A program made the translations under genes and the position numbers. This document shows positions 1 to 7,457 of a stretch of 12,765 nt of DNA, piece after piece. Source of the stretch: Hydrogenophaga sp. (GTDB lineage Bacteria; Pseudomonadota; Gammaproteobacteria; Burkholderiales; Burkholderiaceae_C); assembly GCA_011390855.1 (NCBI GenBank), contig JAABRN010000123.1, forward strand, positions 1 through 12,765, written 5' to 3'. The notes under the pieces were generated by a model. It was not told the origin of the DNA. It was given only the letters and a program-made list of their open reading frames with translations, and searched no databases. Each line of letters begins with the position of its first letter. Position 1 is the stretch's first letter.

Positions 1-17
1 CCTATCTGCGTCTTACA

Positions 18-33
18 TTTCTGATGTCAGAAA
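18..33. repeat. 16-nt palindrome left of the pirin gene
   Basis: TTTCTGA-TG-TCAGAAA is a perfect inverted repeat with 7-bp arms. It lies about 70 bp beyond the stop codon of the pirin gene. No T-run follows on either strand, so an intrinsic terminator is not well supported. It could be an operator for a gene outside the window, a weak hairpin, or chance. I see no other feature in positions 1-105. Confidence 0.3.
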
Positions 34-105
34 CACCATCGCTGGCCCCTTCTTCCCCCTTTTCGAAAGTGTTGGCTGTTCAGGCCTAAAACGGACAGAA
101 AGCCA

Positions 106-807
106 TCAGGCCGCGAGGTCGAACACCAGCACTTCGGCGTCCTTGGCTTTGCCCATGCTGAGCTGTGTTTCACCCGCCAGCACGGCGGCATCCCCGGCCT
201 TGAGCGACTCACCGTTGACCTCGATCTCACCGCGTACCACATGCACATAGGCCTTGCGTGCCGGGTCGAGCGGGATGCTGCCCTCTTCGGTGCCATCAAA
301 CAGTCCAGCGTACATCGACGCGTCGGCATTGATGTGAACCGAGCCGTCCGCACCACCGTTGGATGCAACCAGACGCAACTTGCCGCGCTTCTGGTCCAGA
401 CCAAAGCTCTTTTGCTCGTAGCCAGGATCTATGCCGGTCACATTCGGTTCAATCCAGATCTGCAGGAAATGCGTGGTCTGGTCAGGTGCATGGTTGAACT
501 CGCTGTGTCGCACGCCCGAGCCGGCACTCATGCGCTGCACATCGCCGGGCGGAATGCCCTTGACATTGCCCATGCTGTCTTTGTGCGCCAGATTGCCTTC
601 CAGCACATAGCTGATGATTTCCATGTCACGGTGACCGTGGGTGCCGAAACCGGTGCCCGGCGCAATGCGGTCTTCATTGATCACGCGCAGGTTGCCCCAG
701 CCCATCCAGGCGGGGTCAAAGTAGTCGGCGAACGAGAACGAGTGAAAGCTCTTGAGCCAGCCATGGTCTGCGTATCCACGTGCTTCTGATCGGCGAATGT
801 TCATCAT
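106..807 (-). CDS. Pirin family protein (bicupin, possible quercetinase-type)
   Basis: This 233-residue bicupin is close to the usual bacterial pirin length. The N-terminal half carries the pirin signature: RRSEARGYADHGW near residues 5-17, then FGTHGHRDMEIISYVLEG around 54-71. The four expected metal ligands are present as H57, H59, H101 and E103 (HSEFNHAP). Known pirins bind Fe(II) or a similar metal; some bacterial members cleave quercetin and others bind metabolic enzymes, so the substrate here is unknown. No signal peptide is visible, so the protein should be cytoplasmic. The frame stays open upstream to 846, but I chose the ATG at 807 because AAAGGAAA lies just upstream and family homology begins there; the next codon is also ATG. 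The LysR gene at 953 is divergent and is the likely regulator. Confidence 0.93.
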   Translation of the reverse strand: MMNIRRSEARGYADHGWLKSFHSFSFADYFDPAWMGWGNLRVINEDRIAPGTGFGTHGHRDMEIISYVLEGNLAHKDSMGNVKGIPPGDVQRMSAGSGVRHSEFNHAPDQTTHFLQIWIEPNVTGIDPGYEQKSFGLDQKRGKLRLVASNGGADGSVHINADASMYAGLFDGTEEGSIPLDPARKAYVHVVRGEIEVNGESLKAGDAAVLAGETQLSMGKAKDAEVLVFDLAA

Positions 808-917
808 GGCAATTTCCTTTCGTGGGGAATTGAACACCGCATCCATCGTGGCGGTGCCTTAAGGGTAGATTCTGAGCTTCTTGACCAACGATCTGTCTGC
901 ACGATTTTGATGGCATC

Positions 918-934
918 ATTCAAATGAATTGAAT
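918..934. promoter_or_regulatory. Candidate LysR-type binding site (pirin/LysR intergenic)
   Basis: ATTCAA-N5-TTGAAT is a perfect inverted repeat. It contains the T-N11-A core expected of LysR-family sites (T920, A932). It sits about 18 bp upstream of the LysR start codon and about 110 bp upstream of the pirin start. That position suits negative autoregulation plus control of the divergent gene. Binding by this particular regulator is inferred. A possible -35 (TTGACC, 881-886) lies toward the LysR gene, but no good -10 follows it. Confidence 0.5.
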
Positions 935-952
935 ATCTGAAGTTTCGAAGCC

Positions 953-1900
953 ATGGCATCCGCATCACCTCGCGCCGCCCTTTCCCCGGAAAACCTGGGT
1001 TTGCTTGAAGCCGTGGCGCGCCTGGGCAGCATGGCCGCCGCTTCGCGCGAACTGGGCATGGTTCCCAGTGCCCTCACCTACCGGGTGCGTCAAATTGAGG
1101 ACGCGCTGGATGTGCTCCTGTTCGACCGCAGCGCTCGCCGCGCGGTGCTCACGCCCGCAGGCGCCGAATTGCTGCGCTCTGGGCAGTACCTGCTCAATGA
1201 ACTCGACGCCGTGGCGCAGCGCGTCAAACGCGTGGCCACCGGTTGGGAACCGGAGCTGACGATCGCTGCTGACGCCGTGATCTCGCGCACCACACTGTTT
1301 GAACTGTGCGAAGCCTTCTATGCCGAAAACGCGCCGACGCGCGTGAAAATCAGGGCGGAAACACTCTCCGGCACCATCGAAGCCCTGCAGAGCGGACAGG
1401 CAGACATCGCGCTGGGTGTACCCCATGAATTGGCGCTGCCCGACATCCAGTCTGCCTCTCTGGGTTCCATGACGTTCGTCTTTGCTGTGGCGCCGCATCA
1501 CCCGCTGGCGAACATCGCACACAGCCTTTGCGACGAAGAGCGTGCGCAGTACCGGGCCGTTGCCGTGGCCGACAGCACACAGCGGGGCAATGGTGTCACG
1601 CACAACCTGGTGCCCGGGCAGGACGTGCTCACCGTGCCCACGATGCAGCACAAACTTGAAGCGCAACTCCGCGGACTGGGCGCAGGCTTCTTGCCGATGG
1701 CGATGGCACAGCCCTTCATTCACGCGGGCCGGCTGATTGTCAAATCGGTCGAGCGGCCCACGCGCTCCATCCGGCTGGCTTACGCATGGCGCCAGCCACG
1801 CAGCGCGGGTGACACAGGGCGGGCGCTGCGCTGGTGGCTTGACCGCCTGCAGCACACGACCACACGATCCGCATTGCTCAACAACCACCATCAGATTTGA
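953..1900 (+). CDS. LysR family transcriptional regulator
   Basis: This 315-residue protein has the standard LysR length and order. An N-terminal winged helix-turn-helix spans about residues 10-70 (LLEAVARLGSMAAASRELG, then PSALTYRVRQIEDAL and the wing LFDRSARRAVLTPAGAELL). A co-inducer-binding domain covers roughly 95-300, and the C-terminal 15 residues look unstructured. It is a cytoplasmic DNA-binding regulator whose ligand cannot be read from sequence. The divergent pirin gene starts 145 bp away, an arrangement in which LysR proteins usually control the neighbour. The ATG at 953 has only a weak ribosome site (GAAG) before it, but homology starts within ten residues of it. The next gene starts 79 bp downstream in the same direction but shows no functional link. 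Confidence 0.94.
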   Translation: MASASPRAALSPENLGLLEAVARLGSMAAASRELGMVPSALTYRVRQIEDALDVLLFDRSARRAVLTPAGAELLRSGQYLLNELDAVAQRVKRVATGWEPELTIAADAVISRTTLFELCEAFYAENAPTRVKIRAETLSGTIEALQSGQADIALGVPHELALPDIQSASLGSMTFVFAVAPHHPLANIAHSLCDEERAQYRAVAVADSTQRGNGVTHNLVPGQDVLTVPTMQHKLEAQLRGLGAGFLPMAMAQPFIHAGRLIVKSVERPTRSIRLAYAWRQPRSAGDTGRALRWWLDRLQHTTTRSALLNNHHQI

Positions 1901-1911
1901 CGCCATCGGGG

Positions 1912-1939
1912 TTTGTATGGATGGGTAGGCTGCTACAGT
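1912..1939 (+). promoter_or_regulatory. Weak candidate promoter for the renalase-like gene
   Basis: TTTGTA (1912-1917) and TACAGT (1934-1939) are separated by 16 bp and lie about 40 bp upstream of the ATG at 1980. The -10 matches consensus at four of six positions and the -35 is poor. The gap after the LysR gene leaves room for an independent promoter, but this assignment is tentative. Confidence 0.25.
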
Positions 1940-1979
1940 CGCCTTCAACATCCCACAGCCCCATACCGCGTACCGAGAC

Positions 1980-3092
1980 ATGAAAAAAAGCACCAAAACG
2001 ACGCGCAAAAGCAAAAACCCTCCGCCTGCAAACCCGCTGAACATCGTTGTCGTGGGTGCGGGCATGGCTGGCGTTGCCTGCGCCCGCACCCTGGTACAAG
2101 CAGGCCACAAGGTCACGCTGCTCGAAAAAAGCCGGGGTGTTGGCGGACGAATGTCGACCCGGCGCACCCCTTTCGGCGGGTTCGATCATGGCGCGCAGTA
2201 CTTCACGGTGCGCGATCCGCGGTTCGAAAAGGCCTTGCGCAGCAACGCGACTCAGGTGGTACGACCCTGGAGCGCGAGCACCGTGCGCGTGCTCGACGAA
2301 TTCGGTCATGTGCTCGCCAGTGCCCCGCCGCCCACCGAACCGCATTTTGTGGCGTCACCCGGCATGAGCGCTCTGGTTGCTCTGTGGGCCGAACCCCTGC
2401 TCAAGCCCGACATGTATGGACACCTGAGTGCCACCACACTGCTTGAAACCCGCGCCACGCACATTGAACGCGATGCCTTGCATCCGCAGCAATGGCAGTT
2501 ACGCACCGAAGACAACGCAGGGGGGGTGCGGGTGCTGGGCGGATTTGACCGGGTGGTCCTCGCCATCCCGCACCCGCAGGCCTACGACCTCCTGCGCGCG
2601 TCGGGCCTGGCGACTGACATTCGCCAGACACTCGCCCCGGTGCACGTGGCGCCTTGCTGGACGCTGATGGTCGCGTACCCACAAGCCATGCAACCCGGCC
2701 TTCCCCACCTGGGACCGCAGTGGAACGCGGCGCGCAGCACGCACCATCGCATCAGCTGGCTGGCCCGCGAATCGAGCAAGCCCGGGCGCGACCCGATCGA
2801 GCGCTGGACGATTCAGGCCAGCCCAGCATGGTCTGCCAAACACCTGGAAGACGACGCTGAGCGGGTCAAGGCGAAGATGCTCAAAGGCTTTTCGGAGATC
2901 ACCGGAATCCGGGCCACACCGAGCCATGCAGAGGTCCACCGCTGGCGCTTCGCCCAGACCCAGACGCCCTTGGGCAAGTCCCATCTGTTTGACGCGAACC
3001 TGGGACTTGGTCTGTGCGGCGACTGGTGCCTGGGCCACCGGGTGGAAGACGCTTTTGTCTCCGGGTTGGAGCTTGCGCTGGCAATGGCGTGA
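1980..3092 (+). CDS. Renalase-like FAD/NAD(P)-dependent oxidoreductase
   Basis: This 370-residue flavoprotein belongs to the predicted NAD/FAD-dependent oxidoreductase group related to renalase. The FAD-binding Rossmann motif is VVVGAGMAG (G26, G28, G31), with the ribose-binding acid E49 at the end of the second strand (LLEKSRGVGGRM). FDHGAQYFTVRDPRF follows, a hallmark of this group, and the second FAD motif GLGLCGDWCLGHRVEDAFVS lies near the C-terminus. Characterised bacterial renalases oxidise wrongly reduced dihydro-isomers of NAD(P)H, so a metabolite-repair role is plausible but not shown. The first 12 residues are strongly basic (MKKSTKTTRKSK) and fall outside the conserved fold; the start codon is followed by an A7 run. 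No strong ribosome site is visible. Predicted location is cytoplasmic. Confidence 0.85.
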   Translation: MKKSTKTTRKSKNPPPANPLNIVVVGAGMAGVACARTLVQAGHKVTLLEKSRGVGGRMSTRRTPFGGFDHGAQYFTVRDPRFEKALRSNATQVVRPWSASTVRVLDEFGHVLASAPPPTEPHFVASPGMSALVALWAEPLLKPDMYGHLSATTLLETRATHIERDALHPQQWQLRTEDNAGGVRVLGGFDRVVLAIPHPQAYDLLRASGLATDIRQTLAPVHVAPCWTLMVAYPQAMQPGLPHLGPQWNAARSTHHRISWLARESSKPGRDPIERWTIQASPAWSAKHLEDDAERVKAKMLKGFSEITGIRATPSHAEVHRWRFAQTQTPLGKSHLFDANLGLGLCGDWCLGHRVEDAFVSGLELALAMA

Positions 3093-3201
3093 AGTGGAGC
3101 CCCTTTCGCCGCGTGGCGATTGCACCAGCACCTCGTCACCCATGAGATCCATGGCGGCTCCGGGGAATTAGCCAGGGTCGCCGCGCACACCGGGTAGTCG
3201 C

Positions 3202-4095
3202 TTGAGCTTGTTTCCCGTTTACCGGGGCAGGTTTGCCCCCTCGCCCACCGGCCCGCTGCACGCGGGCTCGCTGGTGGCGGCACTCGCCAGCTGGCTTGAC
3301 GCGCGCGCCCACGACGGCGCCTGGCTGGTGCGGATCGAAGATGTGGACACGCCTCGCTGCGTGCCGGATGCAGATCGCCTCATTTTGAAGCAGCTCGCCG
3401 ACTGTGGCCTGCAAAGCGACGAGCCCGTGGTGTGGCAATCACACCGAGGCGCGTTGTACCAGCGTGCGCTGGATGAGCTGATTGAAAAGGGCCACGCCTA
3501 CCCATGCGGCTGCTCGCGCAAAGACATCGAAGCCGCGTTGCATTCGCAGGGATTGAAGCGCGAGCGGCACCAGATGGCGGTGTACCCTGGCACCTGTCGG
3601 CCGGAGCGCGGTGGCCTGCATGGCAAGCCCGCACGGGCCTGGCGGTTTGCTTGCCCTGGGAACAGCTCGCATGTTATCTGGCACGACCGACGTCTGGGCG
3701 CGCATCAGCAGGATGTGTCTGCCGTGGTGGGTGACTTTGTGCTGCTGCGCGGTGATGGCGTGTGGGCCTATCAGCTGGCGGTGGTGGTGGACGACGCCGA
3801 GCAGGGCATCACCTGCGTGGTGCGAGGGGAAGACCTGGCTGACAACACGCCACGCCAGATCCTGTTGCAGCAAGCCCTGGCATTGCCTGTCCCAACCTAT
3901 TTGCACACCCCGCTGGTGCGAGACGCCCAGGGCGAAAAGCTCAGCAAGCAGACTGGCGCCCAGGCATTGGATTTATCCGATCCCGCTGCCGCGCTTCATG
4001 AGGCCGCGCGTTGTCTGAACCTGCCGGCAGCCACGGGCCTGGTGCCGGAACTCTTGCACCACTGGGTACAAGCCTGGGGGCAACGCTGGCGCTGA
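3202..4095 (+). CDS. gluQ: Glutamyl-Q tRNA(Asp) synthetase
   Basis: GluQ is a truncated class I glutamyl-tRNA synthetase that attaches glutamate to queuosine-34 of tRNA(Asp); it lacks the anticodon-binding domain. The 297-residue length fits. The catalytic core begins [15 protein letters not shown] with the HIGH-type motif at H20-S23, followed by [10 protein letters not shown]. The zinc site is C102, C104, Y128 and C132 (CGCS, then YPGTC). The KMSKS-type loop is KLSKQ at 246-250. The frame has no ATG or GTG start after its last upstream stop at 3169; the only candidates are TTG at 3202 and TTG at 3208, neither with a clear ribosome site. The stop TGA directly abuts the stop of the convergent gene at 4096. 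The neighbouring trmB and pseudouridine synthase genes also act on RNA. Confidence 0.95.
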   Translation: MSLFPVYRGRFAPSPTGPLHAGSLVAALASWLDARAHDGAWLVRIEDVDTPRCVPDADRLILKQLADCGLQSDEPVVWQSHRGALYQRALDELIEKGHAYPCGCSRKDIEAALHSQGLKRERHQMAVYPGTCRPERGGLHGKPARAWRFACPGNSSHVIWHDRRLGAHQQDVSAVVGDFVLLRGDGVWAYQLAVVVDDAEQGITCVVRGEDLADNTPRQILLQQALALPVPTYLHTPLVRDAQGEKLSKQTGAQALDLSDPAAALHEAARCLNLPAATGLVPELLHHWVQAWGQRWR

Positions 4096-5253
4096 TCAGG
4101 TGCGGACCTTGCCGTCCCCGGTGAGCATGGAGAGCTCCACGAAGCTGGAGGCGACGTGGTCGGTTGGGCTCAGCGACACCGAAAAGCCGCCGAAATCCTG
4201 ATCGCCAATGGCTTCCATGCCAGAAACGAAACTCTGACGGGTCGGACGCGGGCCGGCGCGACGCAGGCCTTCGGTGAACAGCCGCGCCGCGAGGAATCCT
4301 TCCATGCTGGAGAAGTTGGGCTGTACGCGATTGCCGCCTTTGCTCACCGCTTCGAGAAATTCGCGCGTGATCGGCTGTGTGGTGCGGTACGGGGTGGGGA
4401 CCACCTGGGAGACAACCACACCCGCCCCATCTTTGCCGAGTTCGTCTGCCAGCGCCTGGGTGCCGACGAACGACACGTTGTAGAAAGACCCCCCATAGCC
4501 CGCAGCGCGCGCTTCGCGGATGTAGGCGGCGCAGGACTTGTAGGCACTGATCTGCACCACCGCTTGCGGCTTGGCTGCATTGAGAGTGGCCACGGCCTGT
4601 GCCACATCCACTGTGTTGCGCTCCACCGTGGCCACTGCCACCGGCTCCAGGCGTCGCTCGGTCAGAGCGAGCGTCACACCATCCAGCCCAGCCCGGCCAT
4701 AGGCATCGTTCTGGTAGAAAACGGCCACGCGGTTGATGCCAAGATTGGTGAGGTTGCGCACGATCAGTGCGGTCTCGTCGTTGTACGAAGCGCGCAGGTG
4801 AAAAGCGATGCGGTTGAAAGGCTGGCGCAAGCCCATTGCACCCGTGAATGGCGCCACAAACGGCACCTGTGCGGTGGTGGCCAGCGGCAGGGCCACCACA
4901 CTGGTGGGCGTGCCGATGTAGCCGAACAGCGCAAACACGTCTTCGCCGATGAGTTTCGTGGTGTTCGCCGCACAGCGGTCGGGCTCATAGCCATCGTCGA
5001 GCTGCGCAATCTCGACGCGCAACTGGTTCACACCGCCTTGGGCATTGAGCTGGTCGAAGTACAGCTTGGCACCCGCATGAAACTGGATTCCCAGTTGAGC
5101 GGCGGCGCCGGTGAACGCCGCTGACTGCCCCAACACGATGCGGTTGTTGGTCTGGGCATGCAGCACAGGTGCACCCAGCACGGCGGCACTCGCGGCAAAG
5201 CTGGTGAAGGTGCGTCGGGAGATGCCAGAGGCAATTGGGGAAAAGTGAGTCAT
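4096..5253 (-). CDS. ABC transporter substrate-binding protein, branched-chain amino acid (LivK) type
   Basis: This 385-residue protein is a type 1 periplasmic binding protein. The mature part opens IVLGQSAAFTGAAAQLGIQF and continues with LDDGYEPDRCAANTTKLI, FALFGYIGTPTSVVALPLA and AVFYQNDAYGRAGLDGV, the usual order in LivK-like receptors for small amino acids, amides or aromatic acids. A twin-arginine signal is visible: SRRTF at 12-16, a hydrophobic stretch, then a likely cut after VLHA (residue 33). That implies export of the folded protein. I chose the ATG at 5253 because it gives a normal Tat leader; a GTG at 5295 would add 14 residues. No transporter permease or ATPase gene lies nearby, so it is an orphan receptor within this window. 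The ligand is unknown. Confidence 0.92.
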   Translation of the reverse strand: MTHFSPIASGISRRTFTSFAASAAVLGAPVLHAQTNNRIVLGQSAAFTGAAAQLGIQFHAGAKLYFDQLNAQGGVNQLRVEIAQLDDGYEPDRCAANTTKLIGEDVFALFGYIGTPTSVVALPLATTAQVPFVAPFTGAMGLRQPFNRIAFHLRASYNDETALIVRNLTNLGINRVAVFYQNDAYGRAGLDGVTLALTERRLEPVAVATVERNTVDVAQAVATLNAAKPQAVVQISAYKSCAAYIREARAAGYGGSFYNVSFVGTQALADELGKDGAGVVVSQVVPTPYRTTQPITREFLEAVSKGGNRVQPNFSSMEGFLAARLFTEGLRRAGPRPTRQSFVSGMEAIGDQDFGGFSVSLSPTDHVASSFVELSMLTGDGKVRT

Positions 5254-5415
5254 GGTGCTGGTCGGCTGACAAATGGCAAGCGCCGTGGGTCTCACGCCGA
5301 CATGCGAATGTTGAAAGTAAATGTTTCATCCTACCCGTAGTTACCCTTTGAGCAGGAATCACTGAAGCGACAGAATCGACCGCTCATCGATGCCTGCCTG
5401 CGCAGTTGGCGCGGT

Positions 5416-5428
5416 CTGTGGACCACAG
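5416..5428. repeat. 13-nt palindrome upstream of trmB
   Basis: CTGTGG-A-CCACAG is a perfect inverted repeat with 6-bp arms, lying in the 265-bp gap between the divergent binding-protein and trmB genes. It is about 60 bp before the proposed trmB -10. It may be an operator for either gene or chance; a repeat this short is weak evidence. Confidence 0.25.
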
Positions 5429-5466
5429 CACGCCTGGCGATCACGTTCACAAACAACGAGGCATCA

Positions 5467-5494
5467 GGCCTGCTCAAGCAAGGCCACCTAAAAT
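5467..5494 (+). promoter_or_regulatory. Candidate trmB promoter with overlapping imperfect palindrome
   Basis: TAAAAT at 5489-5494 matches the -10 consensus at five of six positions and lies 24 bp before the ATG at 5519, implying a short leader. No good -35 is present at the proper distance. The region where it should be is occupied by an imperfect inverted repeat (5467-5485: GGCCTGCT paired with AGCA-A-GGCC, one bulge), a possible activator or repressor site. Confidence 0.35.
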
Positions 5495-5518
5495 CTGGCA
5501 CCGCATTCCTTGAACGCC

Positions 5519-6277
5519 ATGACCGAAGACACCTCCGCGAACTCCGAGCCCAACGCCAGCACCCATTCACCTGGGAGGCCTGGTCCTGCGCCGGGCACCT
5601 ACATGCGCGTTGTCAAGAGCTACGTGTTGCGCGCGGGGCGCACCACGGTTGCACAGGCTCGGGCCTACGAGCTTTACAGCGCGCACTTTCTGCTGCCCTA
5701 CGCGCCCCGGCCCCTGGACGCCGACACCGCTTTTGGCCGACGCGCACCGCTGGTCATGGAAATCGGCTTCGGCATGGGCGGCGCCACGGCACACATCGCG
5801 CGGGTTCGCCCGGAGGACAACTTCCTTTGCTGCGAGGTGCACGAGCCCGGCGTGGGCGCACTGCTCAAGCTGGCGGGAGACGAAGGACTGGAGAACATCC
5901 GCATCGTGCGCCATGATGCGGTAGAGGTGCTCGACCACATGCTGGGCGAGAGCAGCCTGGACGGCGTACACATCTTTTTCCCGGACCCCTGGCACAAGAG
6001 CCGGCACCACAAGCGCCGTCTCATTCAGGCCCCGTTCGTCAACCGCCTGGCGCGCCATCTCAAACCTGGTGGCTACCTGCACCTGGCCACCGACTGGCAG
6101 CCATATGCCGAACAGATGCTGTCGGTACTGGGCGCTGAACCGCTGCTTGCCAACACCGCGCAACCTGGTGGCGATGGCTATGTACCCAAGCCCGACTACC
6201 GGCCGCTCACCAAGTTCGAGAACCGGGGTTTGAAGCTGGGGCACGGCGTATGGGATCTGGTTTTCACGCGCGTTTGA
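5519..6277 (+). CDS. trmB: tRNA (guanine-N7-)-methyltransferase
   Basis: TrmB uses S-adenosylmethionine to methylate N7 of G46 in the tRNA variable loop. The 252-residue protein shows the S-adenosylmethionine motif EIGFGMGG at 81-88, the diagnostic [15 protein letters not shown] at 153-167, the LATDW element around 189-193, and the C-terminal [17 protein letters not shown] that contacts substrate. The first 25 residues are a Ser/Pro/Asn-rich tail outside the fold. I chose the ATG at 5519 over an in-frame TTG at 5510; neither has a strong ribosome site. The pseudouridine synthase gene starts 22 bp after the stop in the same direction, so the two probably share a transcript and form a small RNA-modification unit. 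Confidence 0.96.
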   Translation: MTEDTSANSEPNASTHSPGRPGPAPGTYMRVVKSYVLRAGRTTVAQARAYELYSAHFLLPYAPRPLDADTAFGRRAPLVMEIGFGMGGATAHIARVRPEDNFLCCEVHEPGVGALLKLAGDEGLENIRIVRHDAVEVLDHMLGESSLDGVHIFFPDPWHKSRHHKRRLIQAPFVNRLARHLKPGGYLHLATDWQPYAEQMLSVLGAEPLLANTAQPGGDGYVPKPDYRPLTKFENRGLKLGHGVWDLVFTRV

Positions 6278-6299
6278 ACGGACGCACTGCCAACCGATC

Positions 6300-7253
6300 G
6301 TGGCCCGTCCATCCCGCAGTGCTCACCTTCCAACACGCCTGGGTGTATCGCCGGGTTGCGTGGCCCTGCCGTCTGACAAGTCGCCCGCGTGGAACTCCCT
6401 CCTGGACTTCCTGGTCGATCGCCTGAGTACGGTGAGCCGGGACGACTGGCACAAGCGCATGGCACAAGGTGAGGTGCTCGACGAATCAGCCACGGCCCTG
6501 TCGCCCGACGCACCGTTTCTGCCAGGGGCACGGGTCTACTACTACCGCCACCTGGCAGACGAGCCGGCCGTGCCTTTCCAGGAAGCTGTGCTCTTCCAGG
6601 ACGAGCACCTTCTGGTGGTCGACAAACCGCACTTCCTTCCCGTCACGCCTGCCGGCCGCTATGTGCAGCAAAGCCTGCTGGTGCGGTTGAAGAACCGGCT
6701 GGGCATCGATGCGCTGAGTCCCATCCACAGGATCGACCGTGAAACCGCCGGCCTGGTGGTGTTCAGCCTGCGCCCGCAGGACCGGGGGGCCTACCAGGCG
6801 CTGTTCCGTGAGCGTGCCGTGACCAAGACCTATGAAGCGATTGCGCGGTTCGATGGGCACCGAAGCTGGCCCGCGGAGCGACTCAGCCGAATCGTCGAAG
6901 AAGATGGCGCCTTCTTTCGCATGACCGAAACAGCTGGCGATCCCAACAGCGAAACGCGTATCGACCTGCTGGAACAACGGGATGAATGGGCACGCTATGT
7001 GCTGACACCCGTCACCGGCAAGCGCCACCAGCTGCGAGTGCACATGAACGCGCTGGGACTGCCGATTGCCGGCGACCAGTTTTATCCCCGAGTGCTGCGC
7101 AGGTCGGACGAACCGGAAGACTTTGCCAATCCGCTGCGCCTGCTGGCCCGCGGTATTGCGTTCACCGATCCGGTGACCGGCGAAGTGCGCCAGTTTCGCA
7201 GCGCACTCCAGCTGTGCTGGCCGACCTTGCCCTGCGATCGGCGAGTGGACTGA
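6300..7253 (+). CDS. RluA-family pseudouridine synthase
   Basis: This 317-residue enzyme isomerises uridine to pseudouridine in rRNA and/or tRNA. Catalytic motif II is HRIDRETAG at 143-151, with the nucleophile D146. Other family elements are LLVVDKPHFLPVTP around 104-117 and TGKRHQLRVHM at 239-249. A basic N-terminal region (LLDFLVDRLSTVSRDDWHKRM) may act as an S4-like RNA-binding part. The exact target cannot be fixed: the family includes RluA (23S U746 and tRNA U32), RluC, RluD and TruC types, and this one has the divergent HRIDRE in place of the common HRLDR. The start is GTG at 6300; the first in-frame ATG lies inside the conserved region, so GTG is preferred. It follows trmB by 22 bp and is probably co-transcribed. 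Confidence 0.92.
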   Translation: MARPSRSAHLPTRLGVSPGCVALPSDKSPAWNSLLDFLVDRLSTVSRDDWHKRMAQGEVLDESATALSPDAPFLPGARVYYYRHLADEPAVPFQEAVLFQDEHLLVVDKPHFLPVTPAGRYVQQSLLVRLKNRLGIDALSPIHRIDRETAGLVVFSLRPQDRGAYQALFRERAVTKTYEAIARFDGHRSWPAERLSRIVEEDGAFFRMTETAGDPNSETRIDLLEQRDEWARYVLTPVTGKRHQLRVHMNALGLPIAGDQFYPRVLRRSDEPEDFANPLRLLARGIAFTDPVTGEVRQFRSALQLCWPTLPCDRRVD

Positions 7254-7423
7254 ACCTCACAACAGAGACGAAATGAGGTGACCTTGCGGGAGTGGATCTG
7301 GGTGGGGGTGACCCATGAGGACGTTGCTGCGGTCGGGCTGGCAGCAGACCACCCTGGCAACCGCTGGTCGCAGGCGCTTCCCGAACCGATTCGAGAGCAA
7401 GGGCTGTCCGATGGCTTCCGAGG

Positions 7424-7441
7424 CGCAGGCGGGCGCCTGCG
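7424..7441. terminator. Possible hairpin between convergent genes (no U-tract)
   Basis: CGCAGGC-GGGC-GCCTGCG forms a perfect 7-bp GC-rich stem with a 4-nt loop. It lies 16 bp beyond the stop codon of the flavin/iron-sulfur dehydrogenase and between two convergent genes. Neither strand has a following T-run, so it is not a canonical intrinsic terminator. It could pause transcription or protect transcript ends. I see no gene in the remaining gap 7254-7457. Confidence 0.35.
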
Positions 7442-7457
7442 GCCGCTGACTCTGTGT

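Noticed and set aside
965..2167. 400-codon minus-strand frame across the LysR gene and the next gene
   Set aside because: It covers two real genes and their gap, has no family features, and its composition fits a shadow frame.
2499..3152. Minus-strand frame starting at ATG 3152 with GGAG five bases upstream
   Set aside because: Despite a plausible ribosome site, nearly all of it is antisense to the renalase-like gene and shows no domain or motif.
7391..7440. tRNA-like T-loop sequence (GATTCGA) in the gap
   Set aside because: No acceptor, D-arm or anticodon arm can be folded around it on either strand.
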